A stretch of DNA of 64,000 bases from positions 1 to 64,000 of the forward strand of contig NZ_SAVB01000027.1 of the NCBI RefSeq assembly GCF_004022265.1, in the 5' to 3' direction. Positions 17,284 to 26,493 of this stretch are shown in pieces (positions within the stretch are counted from its first letter, which is position 1; the number at the start of each line of letters is the position of its first letter). This DNA comes from Paenirhodobacter ferrireducens (GTDB lineage Bacteria; Pseudomonadota; Alphaproteobacteria; Rhodobacterales; Rhodobacteraceae). The translations under genes were made by a program, and so were the position numbers. The notes beneath the pieces were generated by a model that did no database searches, had not been told where the DNA came from, and worked only from the letters and a program-made list of their open reading frames with translations.

Positions 17284-17817
17284 TTACTTCTTCTTGCCTT
17301 CCTTGCGGAAGATGTACTCGCCCTTGTAGCGAATGCCCTTGCCCTTGTAGGGCTCCGGCTGCCGCCACTCGCGGATGTTCGCCGCGACCTGACCGACCAG
17401 CTGCTGGTCGATGCCTTCGACGGTGATTTCGGTGGGCTTCGCCGACGTGACGGTCACGCCTTCGGGCACTTCGAAGTTCACTTCGTGCGAATAGCCGAGC
17501 GAGAGCTTCAGAACCTTGCCCTGCATCGCGGCGCGGTAACCCACGCCCTGGATCTCGAGCTCTTTCTTGAAGCCGGTGGTGACGCCGATGCCGAGGTTCT
17601 CGATCATCGAGCGGGCCATGCCCCACTGCTGACGCGCCCGTTTGGACGTGCCACGCGGAGTGACCTTGACGGTGTTGCCCTCGAGCGTGAGGGTCACGTC
17701 GTCGGTGGCGGTGAAGCTGCGGGTCCCTTTCGGGCCCTTCACTTCGATGGTCTGACCGTCCAGCTTGGCAGTGGTGCCAGCGGGCAGCTCGACCGGTTTT
17801 TTACCAATACGAGACAT
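17284..17817 (-). CDS. rplF: 50S ribosomal protein L6
   Basis: 177 residues; conserved [14 protein letters not shown] start (ATG 17817), two repeated domains and the C-terminal [24 protein letters not shown] that defines L6. L6 lies at the base of the L7/L12 stalk near the sarcin-ricin loop. The longer open frame (to 17859) runs into rpsH and is not used. Confidence 0.97.
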   Translation of the reverse strand: MSRIGKKPVELPAGTTAKLDGQTIEVKGPKGTRSFTATDDVTLTLEGNTVKVTPRGTSKRARQQWGMARSMIENLGIGVTTGFKKELEIQGVGYRAAMQGKVLKLSLGYSHEVNFEVPEGVTVTSAKPTEITVEGIDQQLVGQVAANIREWRQPEPYKGKGIRYKGEYIFRKEGKKK

Positions 17818-17827
17818 GCTTCCCTCC

Positions 17828-18226
17828 TTAGAACACGGTGCAGAGCACTTCACCGCCAACGTTGGCAGTGCGCGCGGCCGCGTCCGTCATGACGCCCTTG
17901 GGCGTGGAGACGATCGAGATGCCCAGGCCCTGACGGACCGTCGGGATCTCCTTGACCGAAGCGTACACGCGACGGCCGGGGGTCGAGACGCGCTTCAGTT
18001 CGCGGATCACCGGGGTGCCCTCGAAATACTTGAGCGAGATCTCGAGTTCCGGCAGGCCCTGCGTGCCGTCCTTCTTCTCGTAGCCACGGATGTAGCCTTC
18101 CGCCGCCAGCACGTCGAGCACCCAAGCACGCAGCTTGGACGCGGGGGTGCGCACGGTGGACTTGCCGCGCATTTGCGCGTTGCGGATGCGGGTCAGCATA
18201 TCGCCGAGAGGATCGTTCACAGACAT
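17828..18226 (-). CDS. rpsH: 30S ribosomal protein S8
   Basis: 132 residues; [19 protein letters not shown] start and [14 protein letters not shown] near the end are family signatures. S8 binds helix 21 of 16S rRNA and in E. coli represses the spc operon by binding near the L5 start. No such site was identified by eye here. Confidence 0.97.
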   Translation of the reverse strand: MSVNDPLGDMLTRIRNAQMRGKSTVRTPASKLRAWVLDVLAAEGYIRGYEKKDGTQGLPELEISLKYFEGTPVIRELKRVSTPGRRVYASVKEIPTVRQGLGISIVSTPKGVMTDAAARTANVGGEVLCTVF

Positions 18227-18239
18227 TCCCGTCTCTCCC

Positions 18240-18545
18240 TTACCAGCTCGACTTCACCATGCCCGGGATCTGGCCGAACGAGGCCAGGTCACGGAGCATG
18301 ATCCGCGAGAGTTTGAGCTTACGGTAGTAAGCATGCGGACGACCGGTCAGCTGGCAACGGTTGTGCAGCCGGGTCGCCGACGAGTTGCGCGGCAGTTCCG
18401 CGAGCTTCAGGGTCGCCTTGAAGCGCTCTTCCATCGGCTTGGACTGGTCTTCGATGATCGCTTTCAGCGAGGCGCGCTTGGTGGCGTACTGTTTCACCAG
18501 CTTCGCGCGCTTCACTTCGCGTTCAACCATGGATTTCTTGGCCAT
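18240..18545 (-). CDS. rpsN: 30S ribosomal protein S14 (zinc-free type)
   Basis: 101 residues, the long form without the CxxC zinc ribbon (only a single cysteine in NRCQLTGRP). [13 protein letters not shown] start and the C-terminal [11 protein letters not shown] are diagnostic. S14 sits in the 30S head. Between rplE (16 bases upstream) and rpsH (13 bases downstream). Confidence 0.96.
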   Translation of the reverse strand: MAKKSMVEREVKRAKLVKQYATKRASLKAIIEDQSKPMEERFKATLKLAELPRNSSATRLHNRCQLTGRPHAYYRKLKLSRIMLRDLASFGQIPGMVKSSW

Positions 18546-18561
18546 AAATTCTCTCCGGCGA

Positions 18562-19122
18562 TCAGCTGTTGAACGGCATGTTGAAATGCTTCAACAGCGC
18601 CTTCGCTTCCGCATCCACGCTCGAGGTGGTGCAGATGATGATGTCCATGCCGAGCACCTCGTCGACCTTGTCGAAGTCGATTTCGGGGAACACGATCTGC
18701 TCTTTGAGCCCCATCGCGTAGTTGCCACGGCCATCGAACGAAGAGCCCTTCACGCCGCGGAAGTCGCGGACGCGCGGCAGGGCCACGTTGATCAGACGAT
18801 CGAGGAATTCATACATGCGGTCACCGCGCAGGGTCACCTTGCAGCCGAGCGGCATTTCTTCACGAACGCGGAAGCCGGCGACCGACTTCTTGGCGTGGGT
18901 GATGACAGCCTTCTGACCGGCGATGAGCGTCAGCTCTTCGGCGGCCTGCTTGACCTTCTTGGTGTCCTTGACGGCTTCGCCGACGCCCATGTTCAGGACG
19001 ATCTTGTCCAGACGCGGGATCTGCATGTCGTTCTTGAAGCCAAACTCTTCCTTCAGCGCCGGACGGATGGTTTCCCGGTACAGCGTCTTCAGGCGGGGCG
19101 TGTAGGTTGCCTGGTCGAGCAT
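18562..19122 (-). CDS. rplE: 50S ribosomal protein L5
   Basis: 186 residues; [38 protein letters not shown] and [17 protein letters not shown] mark the family. L5 binds 5S rRNA and contacts P-site tRNA. Its first base overlaps the last base of rplX, indicating coupled translation. Confidence 0.97.
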   Translation of the reverse strand: MLDQATYTPRLKTLYRETIRPALKEEFGFKNDMQIPRLDKIVLNMGVGEAVKDTKKVKQAAEELTLIAGQKAVITHAKKSVAGFRVREEMPLGCKVTLRGDRMYEFLDRLINVALPRVRDFRGVKGSSFDGRGNYAMGLKEQIVFPEIDFDKVDEVLGMDIIICTTSSVDAEAKALLKHFNMPFNS

Positions 19123-19427
19123 CAGATCGCCTCCCCGGTGGTCTTGGCGTAACGGACCTTGTTCTCGCCTTCCACGCGGAAGCCGACACGGGTCGCCTTG
19201 CCGTTGGCATCGACGAGCGCGAGGTTCGACAGGTCGATCGGCATCGCCTTGGAGATGCGGCCCCCCTGCGAGGTCTGGGTCTGGCGGGTATGGCGGATCG
19301 CCATGTTCACGCCTTCGACGACGGCCTTGTTGTCCTTCGGCATGACAGAGGTGATTTCACCCTGCTTGCCTTTGTCCTTGCCGGCGAGAACGACGACCTT
19401 GTCGCCTTTGCGGAGCTTCGCAGCCAT
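19122..19427 (-). CDS. rplX: 50S ribosomal protein L24
   Basis: 101 residues with the KOW motif near the start ([19 protein letters not shown]) and the family segment [18 protein letters not shown]24 is an assembly initiator for the large subunit. Overlaps rplN and rplE by one base each. Confidence 0.97.
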   Translation of the reverse strand: MAAKLRKGDKVVVLAGKDKGKQGEITSVMPKDNKAVVEGVNMAIRHTRQTQTSQGGRISKAMPIDLSNLALVDANGKATRVGFRVEGENKVRYAKTTGEAI

Positions 19428-19795
19428 TACAGCACCTCCGGAGCGAGCGAGATGATCTTCATGAAGTTCTTCGCGCGCAGTTCACGAACGACCGGCCCGA
19501 AGATACGGGTGCCGACCGGTTCGCCCTGGTTGTTCAGGATGACGGCGGCGTTGCGGTCGAAGCGGATGGCGGTGCCATCTTCGCGACGGACTTCCTTGGC
19601 GGTGCGAACGACAACGGCCTTGCGGACGTCACCCTTCTTCACGCGGCCCTTCGGAATCGCCTCCTTGACCGACACCACGATGATGTCGCCCACGGATGCG
19701 TAGCGGCGATGCGAGCCGCCCAGGACCTTGATGCACTGAACTCGGCGTGCGCCGGAGTTGTCAGCGACATCCAGATTGGTCTGCATCTGGATCAT
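19427..19795 (-). CDS. rplN: 50S ribosomal protein L14
   Basis: 122 residues, exactly the usual length; [27 protein letters not shown] and [26 protein letters not shown] are textbook L14. It contacts L19 and the 30S bridge region. It lies 77 bases after rpsQ. Confidence 0.98.
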   Translation of the reverse strand: MIQMQTNLDVADNSGARRVQCIKVLGGSHRRYASVGDIIVVSVKEAIPKGRVKKGDVRKAVVVRTAKEVRREDGTAIRFDRNAAVILNNQGEPVGTRIFGPVVRELRAKNFMKIISLAPEVL

Positions 19796-19872
19796 TTGGT
19801 TACTCCCGACCTTTGGGGACGAGCCCCAGGGTTTCGATAAACTGAACGTTTATCGCCGGGACCTGACGGAAG

Positions 19873-20106
19873 TCAGGCCTCGACGACAACCTTCCAGCGT
19901 TTCGTTTTCGAGATCGGCGCGCACTCTTCGATGCGAACGGTGTCACCGGTCTTGAAAGTGTTCTCCGCGTCATGGGCGCGGTATTTCTTCGACTTCCGCA
20001 CCGTCTTCTGGAGAAGCGGGTGCTTGAAGCGGCGTTCCACGAGGACGGTGACCGTCTGGTCGTTCTTGTCCGAGGTGACGACGCCTTGCAGGATACGTTT
20101 GGGCAT
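19873..20106 (-). CDS. rpsQ: 30S ribosomal protein S17
   Basis: 77 residues; [21 protein letters not shown], the [21 protein letters not shown] block and [15 protein letters not shown] are conserved S17 features. S17 is a primary 16S rRNA-binding protein. Between rpmC (11 bases) and rplN. Confidence 0.97.
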   Translation of the reverse strand: MPKRILQGVVTSDKNDQTVTVLVERRFKHPLLQKTVRKSKKYRAHDAENTFKTGDTVRIEECAPISKTKRWKVVVEA

Positions 20107-20117
20107 CGGAAGACTCC

Positions 20118-20318
20118 TTACTTCGCGGCTTCAGCGGCTTTGGCGGTCAGCACCGTCTGGATGCGGGCGACGTCGCGACGGACGTTGCGCATGCGGGCGG
20201 TGTTCTCGAGCTGGCCGGTGGCCTGCTGGAAGCGGAGGTTGAAGGCTTCCTTCTTCAGCGCGATCAGCGCGTCGCGGAGCTCATCAGGCGTCTTCGCCTT
20301 GAGTTCTTGGGCTTTCAT
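20118..20318 (-). CDS. rpmC: 50S ribosomal protein L29
   Basis: 66 residues from the ATG at 20318 ([21 protein letters not shown]), followed by the family signature [34 protein letters not shown]29 lines the exit-tunnel rim where trigger factor and SRP dock. It starts a transcription unit: a promoter lies about 90 bases upstream instead of the usual direct linkage to rplP. Confidence 0.96.
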   Translation of the reverse strand: MKAQELKAKTPDELRDALIALKKEAFNLRFQQATGQLENTARMRNVRRDVARIQTVLTAKAAEAAK

Positions 20319-20405
20319 GCCACGGTCCTTTTTTGGCACCAGAGGGCCCCTTGGGGTGACCCTGATCCTGGTGGGTTATGTCTGCCCGGCGTGCCGGACC
20401 CGCGG

Positions 20406-20434
20406 CCTATAGCACCAGAGCCCCAGTCTGGCAA
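20406..20434 (-). promoter_or_regulatory. Promoter for rpmC-to-rpmD unit
   Basis: Minus strand TTGCCA (20429-20434), 17-base spacer, TATAGG (20406-20411), about 90 bases before rpmC. It explains how genes downstream of the rplP terminator are transcribed. Confidence 0.65.
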
Positions 20435-20483
20435 TGACAAATGCCGCTTCTTCACGGAAGCGCGACAAAATGCAATTTCCCGG

Positions 20484-20512
20484 TTGACGCCGGCCGCACA
20501 ACCCCTTACTTG
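20484..20512 (+). promoter_or_regulatory. Promoter for tRNA-Gln
   Basis: Plus strand TTGACG (20484-20489), 17-base spacer, TACTTG (20507-20512), ending about 50 bases before the tRNA. It is divergent from the rpmC promoter, with the two -35 boxes about 50 bases apart. Confidence 0.5.
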
Positions 20513-20562
20513 GGCCACGCAAGAAGGCAGAAGCCGTTCGCGGCGAAGCGCTTTCTCCCTGT

Positions 20563-20636
20563 TGCCCTCTCGTCTAGCGGCAGGACGCCTGATTCTGACT
20601 CAGGTAAGCGTGGTTCGAATCCACGGAGGGCAGCCA
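20563..20636 (+). tRNA. tRNA-Gln (CTG anticodon)
   Basis: A complete cloverleaf can be drawn: acceptor TGCCCTC (20563-20569) pairs with GAGGGCA (20626-20632), the anticodon stem CCTGA/TCAGG closes the loop TTCTGAC with anticodon CTG, the T-loop is GGTTCGAATCC, and CCA is encoded at 20634-20636. It is on the opposite strand to all surrounding ribosomal genes. Confidence 0.95.
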
Positions 20637-20683
20637 ACCTCCCCCGGCAAAAAAATGATCCGCTCGGCACCAGATGGTGCTCC

Positions 20684-20706
20684 CCCGCGATTCGTCGCGG
20701 GCTTTT
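20684..20706 (+). terminator. Terminator of tRNA-Gln
   Basis: CCCGCGA-TTCG-TCGCGGG followed by CTTTT on the plus strand, about 50 bases after the tRNA. Confidence 0.65.
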
Positions 20707-20764
20707 CGCGTTTCTGCCCCCGCTCCGGTGCCGGGCCCCTGCCCCGCCGCCAGAACCGCCAAAA

Positions 20765-20795
20765 GAAAAGGCCCCCCGATTCGCTCGGGGGGCCT
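20765..20795 (-). terminator. Intrinsic terminator of rplP unit
   Basis: Perfect 11-bp stem AGGCCCCCCGA / TCGGGGGGCCT with a 5-base loop; on the minus strand it is followed by TTTTCTTTT. It ends the rplB-to-rplP transcript. Confidence 0.88.
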
Positions 20796-20818
20796 GATCT
20801 CTTGACGGAAGGACCGGA

Positions 20819-21232
20819 TTACCAGTCTTCGCGCGCCACGATGCGGGTCAGCACCGGCAGCTTGTTGGCGCCAAGGCGCAGAGCCTCGCGCGCAACCACT
20901 TCCGACACACCGTCGATCTCGAACATGATCCGGCCCGGCTTCACCTTGGCCGCCCAGTAATCGACCGAGCCCTTACCTTTACCCATACGGACTTCGGTGG
21001 GCTTCGACGACACCGGCACATCCGGGAAGACGCGGATCCAGACCCGGCCCTGACGCTTCATGTGACGGGTGATCGCACGACGCGCAGCTTCGATCTGGCG
21101 CGCGGTCACACGCTCCGGCTCGGTGGCTTTCAGCGCGAAGGACCCGAAGTTCAGGTTGAAGCCGCCCTTGGCCTCACCGTGAATACGGCCCTTGTGCTGT
21201 TTGCGGAACTTCGTCCGTTTCGGTTGCAGCAT
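20819..21232 (-). CDS. rplP: 50S ribosomal protein L16
   Basis: 137 residues; [19 protein letters not shown] start and [26 protein letters not shown] are diagnostic. L16 organises the A-site tRNA region of the peptidyl-transferase centre. Follows rpsC by 12 bases and is the last gene before a terminator, unlike the common rplP-rpmC linkage. Confidence 0.97.
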   Translation of the reverse strand: MLQPKRTKFRKQHKGRIHGEAKGGFNLNFGSFALKATEPERVTARQIEAARRAITRHMKRQGRVWIRVFPDVPVSSKPTEVRMGKGKGSVDYWAAKVKPGRIMFEIDGVSEVVAREALRLGANKLPVLTRIVAREDW

Positions 21233-21244
21233 CTCTCATACCCC

Positions 21245-21955
21245 TCAACGAGCGTCGCGACGCGGGCCACGCGGCGCCGGGCCCTCCTGGGCCTCGGCGG
21301 ACTTGCGGTCGCGTGCTTGCGGATCATGTTCCATGATCTCGCCTTTGAAGATCCAGACCTTCACGCCGATGATCCCGTAGGGGGTCGACGCTTCGGACAG
21401 TGCATAGTCGATGTCGGCACGCAGGGTGTGCAGCGGCACGCGACCTTCACGGTACCATTCGGTGCGGGCGATTTCCGCGCCGCCGAGACGGCCGGCAACG
21501 TTCACCCGGATGCCGAGGGCACCCATGCGCATCGCGTTCTGCACGGCACGCTTCATCGCGCGACGGAAGGACACGCGGCGCTCGAGCTGCTGCGCGATCG
21601 ATTCGGCCACCAGCTGGGCGTCGAGCTCGGGCTTGCGGACCTCGACGATGTTGAGGTGCAGTTCCGACTTCGTGAAGTTCGCCAGCTTCTTGCGCAGGAC
21701 CTCGATGTCCGCGCCCTTCTTGCCGATGATGACGCCCGGACGCGCAGCGTGAATGGTCACGCGGCACTTCTTGTGCGGACGCTCGATGATCACGCGGCTG
21801 ATGCCGGCCTGCTTGGCTTCTTCGTGGATGAAGTCGCGCATCTTCAGGTCTTCGAGCAGCATGTCACCATAGTCTTTCGACTCGGCGAACCAGCGGCTGT
21901 CCCAGGTGCGGTTGACCTGGAGGCGCATCCCGATCGGGTTGACCTTCTGTCCCAT
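21245..21955 (-). CDS. rpsC: 30S ribosomal protein S3
   Basis: 236 residues from the ATG at 21955 ([12 protein letters not shown]), which overlaps the rplV stop by one base. The KH domain is visible around [23 protein letters not shown], and the C-terminal domain around [21 protein letters not shown]3 forms part of the mRNA entry channel and helicase. The C-terminal tail is charged and extended. Confidence 0.97.
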   Translation of the reverse strand: MGQKVNPIGMRLQVNRTWDSRWFAESKDYGDMLLEDLKMRDFIHEEAKQAGISRVIIERPHKKCRVTIHAARPGVIIGKKGADIEVLRKKLANFTKSELHLNIVEVRKPELDAQLVAESIAQQLERRVSFRRAMKRAVQNAMRMGALGIRVNVAGRLGGAEIARTEWYREGRVPLHTLRADIDYALSEASTPYGIIGVKVWIFKGEIMEHDPQARDRKSAEAQEGPAPRGPRRDAR

Positions 21956-22335
21956 TACGCACGCTCCTCGATCTGACGCACCTTGATGGTGATTTCCGAA
22001 AACGGCTTCATGATCTTGCCGAAACGACCACGGGCGCGCGGACGGCCGCGTTTCATGACCAGGTTCTTGCCGACCCAGGCTTCCGCGACGACCAGGTTGT
22101 CGACGTCGAGGCCATGGTTGTTCTCGGCATTGGCGATGGCCGACTGCAGGCACTTCTTCACGTCACCGGCGATGCGGCGCTTCGAGAAGGTGAGATCGGC
22201 GAGAGCCTTGTCGACCTTCTTGCCGCGGATCATCGCAGCGACGAGGTTCAGCTTCTGCGGCGAGGTGCGAAGCATCTTCGTCTTGGCGAAAGCTTCGTTG
22301 TCCGCCACGCGGCGCGGATTGTTTTCCTTACCCAT
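21955..22335 (-). CDS. rplV: 50S ribosomal protein L22
   Basis: 126 residues; [24 protein letters not shown] and the C-terminal hairpin region [21 protein letters not shown] match L22. The beta-hairpin reaches into the exit tunnel. Five bases after rpsS and overlapping rpsC by one. Confidence 0.97.
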   Translation of the reverse strand: MGKENNPRRVADNEAFAKTKMLRTSPQKLNLVAAMIRGKKVDKALADLTFSKRRIAGDVKKCLQSAIANAENNHGLDVDNLVVAEAWVGKNLVMKRGRPRARGRFGKIMKPFSEITIKVRQIEERA

Positions 22336-22340
22336 GGCTC

Positions 22341-22619
22341 TTACTTCCTCTTGGCTTTCTTGTCGGCGGCGTGACCGTAATAGGTCCGGGTCGGCGAATA
22401 TTCACCGAACTTCTGGCCGATCATTTCCTCGGTCACGTTGACCGGGATGTGCTTCTGGCCGTTGTAGACGCCGAAGGTCAGACCGACGAACTGCGGCAGG
22501 ATGGTGGAGCGGCGCGACCAGATCTTGATCACGTCCGATTTGCCCGAAGCTTTCGCCTTCTCCGCCTTCTTCAGCAGATAGGCGTCGACGAAGGGGCCTT
22601 TCCAGATAGAACGTGCCAT
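22341..22619 (-). CDS. rpsS: 30S ribosomal protein S19
   Basis: 92 residues; [21 protein letters not shown] start and [35 protein letters not shown] region (family core) define S19, which with S13 forms the head contact with tRNAs. Three bases after rplB. Confidence 0.97.
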   Translation of the reverse strand: MARSIWKGPFVDAYLLKKAEKAKASGKSDVIKIWSRRSTILPQFVGLTFGVYNGQKHIPVNVTEEMIGQKFGEYSPTRTYYGHAADKKAKRK

Positions 22620-22622
22620 GTG

Positions 22623-23459
22623 TTAGCGACCCTTCTTGGCGTTGCGCGAACGGAGAATGTACTTGTCCGTCTTCTTGTTCGAGCGAGTCTTCTTGCCCTT
22701 GGTGTCCTTGCCCCACGGGGTCACCGGGGTACGGCCACCCGAGGTCCGGCCTTCACCACCGCCATGCGGGTGGTCGATCGGGTTCATCGCGACGCCGCGG
22801 ACGGTCGGACGGATGCCCTTGTGGCGCATACGGCCGGCTTTACCGAAGTTCTGGTTCGAGTGGTCGGCGTTCGACACGGCACCGATGGTGGCCATGCATT
22901 CCTGACGCACGATGCGCAGCTCGCCCGACGAGAGGCGGATCTGGGCATAGCCGCCGTCACGGCCGACGAACTGGGCGTAGGTGCCCGCGGCACGGGCCAG
23001 CTGACCGCCCTTGCCCGGCTTCAGCTCGACGTTGTGCACGATCGTACCGATCGGCATGCCCGAGAACGGCATCGCGTTGCCCGGCTTGATGTCGTGCTTC
23101 GGACCCGAGAAAACGGTGTCGCCGACGGCGAGACGCTGCGGCGCCAGGATGTAGGCGAGCTCGCCGTCCTGGTACTTGATCAGCGCGATGAAGGCGGTAC
23201 GGTTCGGATCGTATTCGATCCGCTCGACGACCGCCGGGACGTCGAACTTGCGACGCTTGAAATCGACGACGCGGTAGAGACGCTTGGCGCCACCACCCTT
23301 GTGCCACATCGTGACGCGCCCGGTATTGTTCCGGCCACCGGTCTTGATCAGGCCCTCAGTGAGGGCTTTGACCGGACGGCCTTTCCAAAGCTCCGAACGG
23401 TCGATCAGAACCAGCCCACGCTGGCCCGGCGTCGTCGGCTTATACGACTTGAGTGCCAT
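22623..23459 (-). CDS. rplB: 50S ribosomal protein L2
   Basis: 278 residues, full length; [20 protein letters not shown] start, the RNA-binding core, and the signature [21 protein letters not shown] containing the conserved histidine needed for peptidyl-transferase activity. It starts a unit rather than following rplW directly: a foreign-looking gene and two terminator-like regions separate them. Confidence 0.97.
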   Translation of the reverse strand: MALKSYKPTTPGQRGLVLIDRSELWKGRPVKALTEGLIKTGGRNNTGRVTMWHKGGGAKRLYRVVDFKRRKFDVPAVVERIEYDPNRTAFIALIKYQDGELAYILAPQRLAVGDTVFSGPKHDIKPGNAMPFSGMPIGTIVHNVELKPGKGGQLARAAGTYAQFVGRDGGYAQIRLSSGELRIVRQECMATIGAVSNADHSNQNFGKAGRMRHKGIRPTVRGVAMNPIDHPHGGGEGRTSGGRTPVTPWGKDTKGKKTRSNKKTDKYILRSRNAKKGR

Positions 23460-23547
23460 GCTTTCTGTCTTCCGTTAGCTTGCGGCGGGTTGCCCCGCCT
23501 GTCTGTGTGTAAAGGGCCCCGAAGGTCCCCGAGTTCAATAGTCAAGC

Positions 23548-23631
23548 GCCCCGGAACGAATCCGGGGCTGCGGGACTGGCGCGATGTAGCAGGGTTGGGG
23601 TGGGGAGTCTAGGGGGAACCCACCCCACCAA
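23548..23631. repeat. Two GC-rich hairpins between islet gene and rplB
   Basis: GCCCCGGA-ACGAA-TCCGGGGC (23548-23568) and a GGGGTGGG...CCCACCCC pair (about 23595-23628). The second follows the stop of the islet gene, the first lies about 90 bases before rplB. No T-tracts. I see no convincing promoter for rplB here; a weak TTGAAC-N17-CCTTTA is the best candidate. Confidence 0.4.
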
Positions 23632-23637
23632 TGCGCC

Positions 23638-24084
23638 TTATGCCCTCACAAGAATCTCGATCTGCTCCACCGAGACCCCGAGGCTGTCAGCCAGCAAGTT
23701 TTTTGCCTCGCGAATAGTCAGCGGCCGAACACCTGACGCCCCCTCTTCGTCCTCATCGACAGGGTCGATGACCCCCTCGAGTTCCTCGACTTCCCCCGCA
23801 GCGATTTGCCCAATACTAATCCGGCTGTACGCCCACACGAACCTCGACGTAGCGCCACGGCGGCCGACCAGGAACTCACCGCAGCCGGCAGCCTCAAGAG
23901 CCCGAGCCAACGCAACGGCAGCCGATCGAGAAATATCGATCACCTGCATCATCCGTTCGATTGTGGTTTCCCGAACATCCCTCTGCTTCTCGGCACACCA
24001 GTCCAAGAAAAGCTTCGCATTCTCGTCCGAAGCATAAAGTGCACGAACTGCAGCGACGACGTTGGTATCAATGTTATCCATCAT
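23638..24084 (-). CDS. Winged-helix-like small regulator, islet gene in S10 operon
   Basis: 148 residues, no named family recognised. Residues about 28-85 (FLDWCAEKQRDVRETTIERM...EFLVGRRGATSRFVW) look like a winged helix-turn-helix; an acidic linker follows (residues about 98-118, many E/D), then a short C-terminal motif LTIREAKNLLADSLGV that recurs in small bacterial regulators as far as I remember. The start has an AAGGAG box seven bases upstream; a second ATG follows directly. A strong promoter lies upstream in unusually AT-rich DNA, suggesting horizontal arrival. Function unknown; DNA binding is inferred. Confidence 0.75.
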   Translation of the reverse strand: MMDNIDTNVVAAVRALYASDENAKLFLDWCAEKQRDVRETTIERMMQVIDISRSAAVALARALEAAGCGEFLVGRRGATSRFVWAYSRISIGQIAAGEVEELEGVIDPVDEDEEGASGVRPLTIREAKNLLADSLGVSVEQIEILVRA

Positions 24085-24130
24085 AATGGTTCTCCTTTTT
24101 TAATCCAGGGCACCCTTGCCCATAACACAA

Positions 24131-24159
24131 AACATACACCACAAAGGCACGCGAGTCAA
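24131..24159 (-). promoter_or_regulatory. Strong promoter for islet gene
   Basis: Minus strand TTGACT (24154-24159), 17-base spacer, TATGTT (24131-24136), about 47 bases before the gene. The DNA further upstream (24180-24235) is very AT-rich for this genome and could act as an UP-like element or a xenogeneic-silencer target. Confidence 0.7.
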
Positions 24160-24288
24160 CCCTTAAACTCGCATATGACTTCCTTATTTGTGATTAAAGA
24201 TCTTTTATTATAAATATATCTTCCATTTTACGATTAGACCGCCTCCTCGCCCCGACAAAAACACCCGACGTTATGCTACCCCAAAGCA

Positions 24289-24316
24289 AAAGGCCCCCGC
24301 TTGCGCGAGGGCCTTT
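24289..24316 (-). terminator. Intrinsic terminator after rplW
   Basis: AAAGGCCC and GGGCCTTT arms with an inner CGC/GCG pair; on the minus strand followed by TTTGCTTTG. It ends rpsJ-rplC-rplD-rplW before the islet gene. Confidence 0.75.
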
Positions 24317-24336
24317 CCAGGTTCTGACAGATCGGC

Positions 24337-24633
24337 TCAGAGGCCGGTCGAGACGTCGATCGTCTGACCGTCTTCCAGCGTCACATAGGCCTTCTTCACG
24401 TCCGAGCGCACGCCGGCCATGCCGCGGAAACGCTTGGTCTTGCCCTTGGTGATGGTGGTGTTGACCGCCTTCACCTTGACACCGAAGAGGGTCTCGACGG
24501 CTTCCTTGATCGCCGGCTTGGTAGCCGTTTTCGCGACCTGGAAGACCACCGCGCCGTTCTCCGAGGCCATGGTGGCCTTTTCGGTGATGATCGGCTTCAC
24601 GATCACGTCGTAGTGTTCGGGTTTCGCGCTCAT
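24337..24633 (-). CDS. rplW: 50S ribosomal protein L23
   Basis: 98 residues; [19 protein letters not shown] start and [22 protein letters not shown] are L23 features. L23 at the tunnel exit is the main docking point for trigger factor and SRP. Overlaps rplD by four bases (ATGA junction) and is followed by a terminator rather than rplB. Confidence 0.97.
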   Translation of the reverse strand: MSAKPEHYDVIVKPIITEKATMASENGAVVFQVAKTATKPAIKEAVETLFGVKVKAVNTTITKGKTKRFRGMAGVRSDVKKAYVTLEDGQTIDVSTGL

Positions 24634-25250
24634 TTCAGGCGAGCCTCCAGAGCTTCGACACCCGCCTTCGTGAGGACCAGGGTCTCACGCTTGAGGATGT
24701 CATAGACGTTGGCGCCCATCGAGGGCAGCACGTCGATGCCTTCGATGTTGCGCGCGGCTTTGGCGAAGTTCTCGTTCACGGCGGAGCCGTCGATCACCAG
24801 AACCTTCTTCCAGCCCAGCTCCTTCGCGGCCTTGGCAAGCAGCTTGGTCTTGGCTTCGGCCATGTCGGCCGCATCCAGAACCACGAGGTTGCCGGCTTTC
24901 GCCTTGGCCGAGAGCGCGTGGCGCAGGCCGAGCGCGCGGAACTTCTTCGTCAGGTCATGGGCGTGCGACCGCGGGGTCGGGCCCTTGTAGACGCCACCGT
25001 GACGGAAGATCGGAGCCTTCTTGGAACCGTGACGCGCGCCACCGGTGCCCTTCTGGCGGTAGATCTTCTTGGTCGAGTACGACACGTCCGACTTGCCGAG
25101 CACCGAGTGGGTGCCAGCCTGGGCCTTCGCGCGCTGCCAGCGCACGACGCGGTGCAGGATGTCGGCGCGCGGCTCGAGGCCGAACAGCGCATCGTCCAGA
25201 TCGATCGAGCCGGCCTTGCCGCCGTCAAGCGTGATCACATCGAGTTTCAT
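24630..25250 (-). CDS. rplD: 50S ribosomal protein L4
   Basis: 206 residues; the loop region [30 protein letters not shown] that reaches the exit tunnel is fully conserved. In E. coli L4 is the autogenous repressor of the S10 operon; whether that holds in this split arrangement is unknown. Overlaps rplC by four bases. Confidence 0.97.
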   Translation of the reverse strand: MKLDVITLDGGKAGSIDLDDALFGLEPRADILHRVVRWQRAKAQAGTHSVLGKSDVSYSTKKIYRQKGTGGARHGSKKAPIFRHGGVYKGPTPRSHAHDLTKKFRALGLRHALSAKAKAGNLVVLDAADMAEAKTKLLAKAAKELGWKKVLVIDGSAVNENFAKAARNIEGIDVLPSMGANVYDILKRETLVLTKAGVEALEARLK

Positions 25251-25975
25251 GCTTCACCCCCTTCGACCGAGACTTCTTCGGCCGGAGCAGCGGCAGCCGT
25301 CTTCAGACCGGCCGGCATCGGAACGTCCGACGGCAGCGGCTTCTTGACGGCGTCCTTGATGGTGACCCAGCCACCCTTGGCGCCGGGCACGGAGCCCTTC
25401 ACCAGGATCAGGCCGCGGTCGGCATCGGTCTTGACGACCTGGATGTTCTGCGTGGTGACACGCACGGCACCCAGATGGCCAGCCATCTTCTTGCCCTTGA
25501 ACACCTTGCCCGGGTCCTGGCACTGGCCGGTCGAACCGTGCGAACGGTGCGAGATCGACACGCCGTGCGAGGCGCGCAGACCGCCGAAGTTGTGGCGCTT
25601 CATGACGCCCGCAAAGCCCTTACCGATCGAGGTGCCGGCGATGTCGACGAACTGGCCGGCATTGTAGTGCTCAGCCGAGATCTCGGCACCGACTTCGATC
25701 AGGTTTTCCGGGTCCACGCGGAACTCGGCCAGCTTGCGCTTCGGAGCGACGTTCGCCTTCGCGAAGTGACCACGCATCGCAGCCGACACGCGCTTCGCCT
25801 TGGCTTCGCCGGCGCCGAGCTGAACGGCCGAATAGCCGTCGGTCTCGACGGTGCGCTGCGCGACGACCTGGAGGTTGTCGAGCTGCAGCACGGTCACCGG
25901 GACCTGCTTGCCGTCTTCGAGGAACAGCCGGGTCATGCCCAGCTTCTTGGCGATAACACCAGAACGTTGAGTCAT
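25247..25975 (-). CDS. rplC: 50S ribosomal protein L3
   Basis: 242 residues from the ATG at 25975 ([24 protein letters not shown]). Conserved [30 protein letters not shown] includes the glutamine that is methylated in E. coli L3. L3 starts large-subunit assembly. A C-terminal extension rich in Ala/Glu is typical of alphaproteobacteria. The open frame continues upstream into rpsJ and is not used. Confidence 0.97.
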   Translation of the reverse strand: MTQRSGVIAKKLGMTRLFLEDGKQVPVTVLQLDNLQVVAQRTVETDGYSAVQLGAGEAKAKRVSAAMRGHFAKANVAPKRKLAEFRVDPENLIEVGAEISAEHYNAGQFVDIAGTSIGKGFAGVMKRHNFGGLRASHGVSISHRSHGSTGQCQDPGKVFKGKKMAGHLGAVRVTTQNIQVVKTDADRGLILVKGSVPGAKGGWVTIKDAVKKPLPSDVPMPAGLKTAAAAPAEEVSVEGGEA

Positions 25976-25986
25976 GGCGTGCCTCC

Positions 25987-26295
25987 TCAGACCTTGATCT
26001 CGACGTCGACGCCAGCGGCGAGGTCGAGCTTCATCAGCGCGTCCACGGTCTGGGGGGTCGGGTCGACGATGTCGAGCAGACGCTTGTGCGTGCGGATTTC
26101 CCACTGGTCGCGCGACTTCTTGTCGATGTGCGGACCACGGAGAACCGTGAATTTCTCGATCTTGTTGGGCAGCGGGATCGGCCCGCGGACCTGTGCACCG
26201 GTACGCTTGGCGGTGTTCACGATTTCCTGGGTGCTGGCGTCCAGCACGCGGTAATCGAACGCCTTGAGCCGGATGCGGATGTTCTGACCACTCAT
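25987..26295 (-). CDS. rpsJ: 30S ribosomal protein S10 / NusE
   Basis: 102 residues; [30 protein letters not shown] and [25 protein letters not shown] region identify S10, which also works as the antitermination factor NusE with NusB/NusG. First gene of the S10 unit, with its promoter about 95 bases upstream. Confidence 0.97.
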   Translation of the reverse strand: MSGQNIRIRLKAFDYRVLDASTQEIVNTAKRTGAQVRGPIPLPNKIEKFTVLRGPHIDKKSRDQWEIRTHKRLLDIVDPTPQTVDALMKLDLAAGVDVEIKV

Positions 26296-26390
26296 TTAGT
26301 CTTGCCTCTCGCAGGGGCTATCAGGTTGAGAGGCAGACACCGCCGAATGCGACGCCTGCATCGAACCACAATCTCTTGGAGATCCGGGGC

Positions 26391-26419
26391 GCTCTACGGG
26401 AGGCACCTGAGTCTGTCAA
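26391..26419 (-). promoter_or_regulatory. Promoter for rpsJ-rplCDW
   Basis: Minus strand TTGACA (26414-26419, consensus -35), 17-base spacer, TAGAGC (26391-26396), directly after the tuf terminator. Leader of about 90 bases before rpsJ. Confidence 0.7.
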
Positions 26420-26424
26420 GAGCA

Positions 26425-26450
26425 AATGGTGCGCCCGAAGGCGCACCATT
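26425..26450 (-). terminator. Terminator after tuf
   Basis: Perfect 11-bp stem AATGGTGCGCC / GGCGCACCATT with a CGAA loop (UUCG on the transcript), followed by TTGCTCTT on the minus strand. Separates the str and S10 units. Confidence 0.75.
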
Positions 26451-26493
26451 CATTCGCATCTCGATGTCGGTGGCGGGTCGCCCCGCCGCCCGA

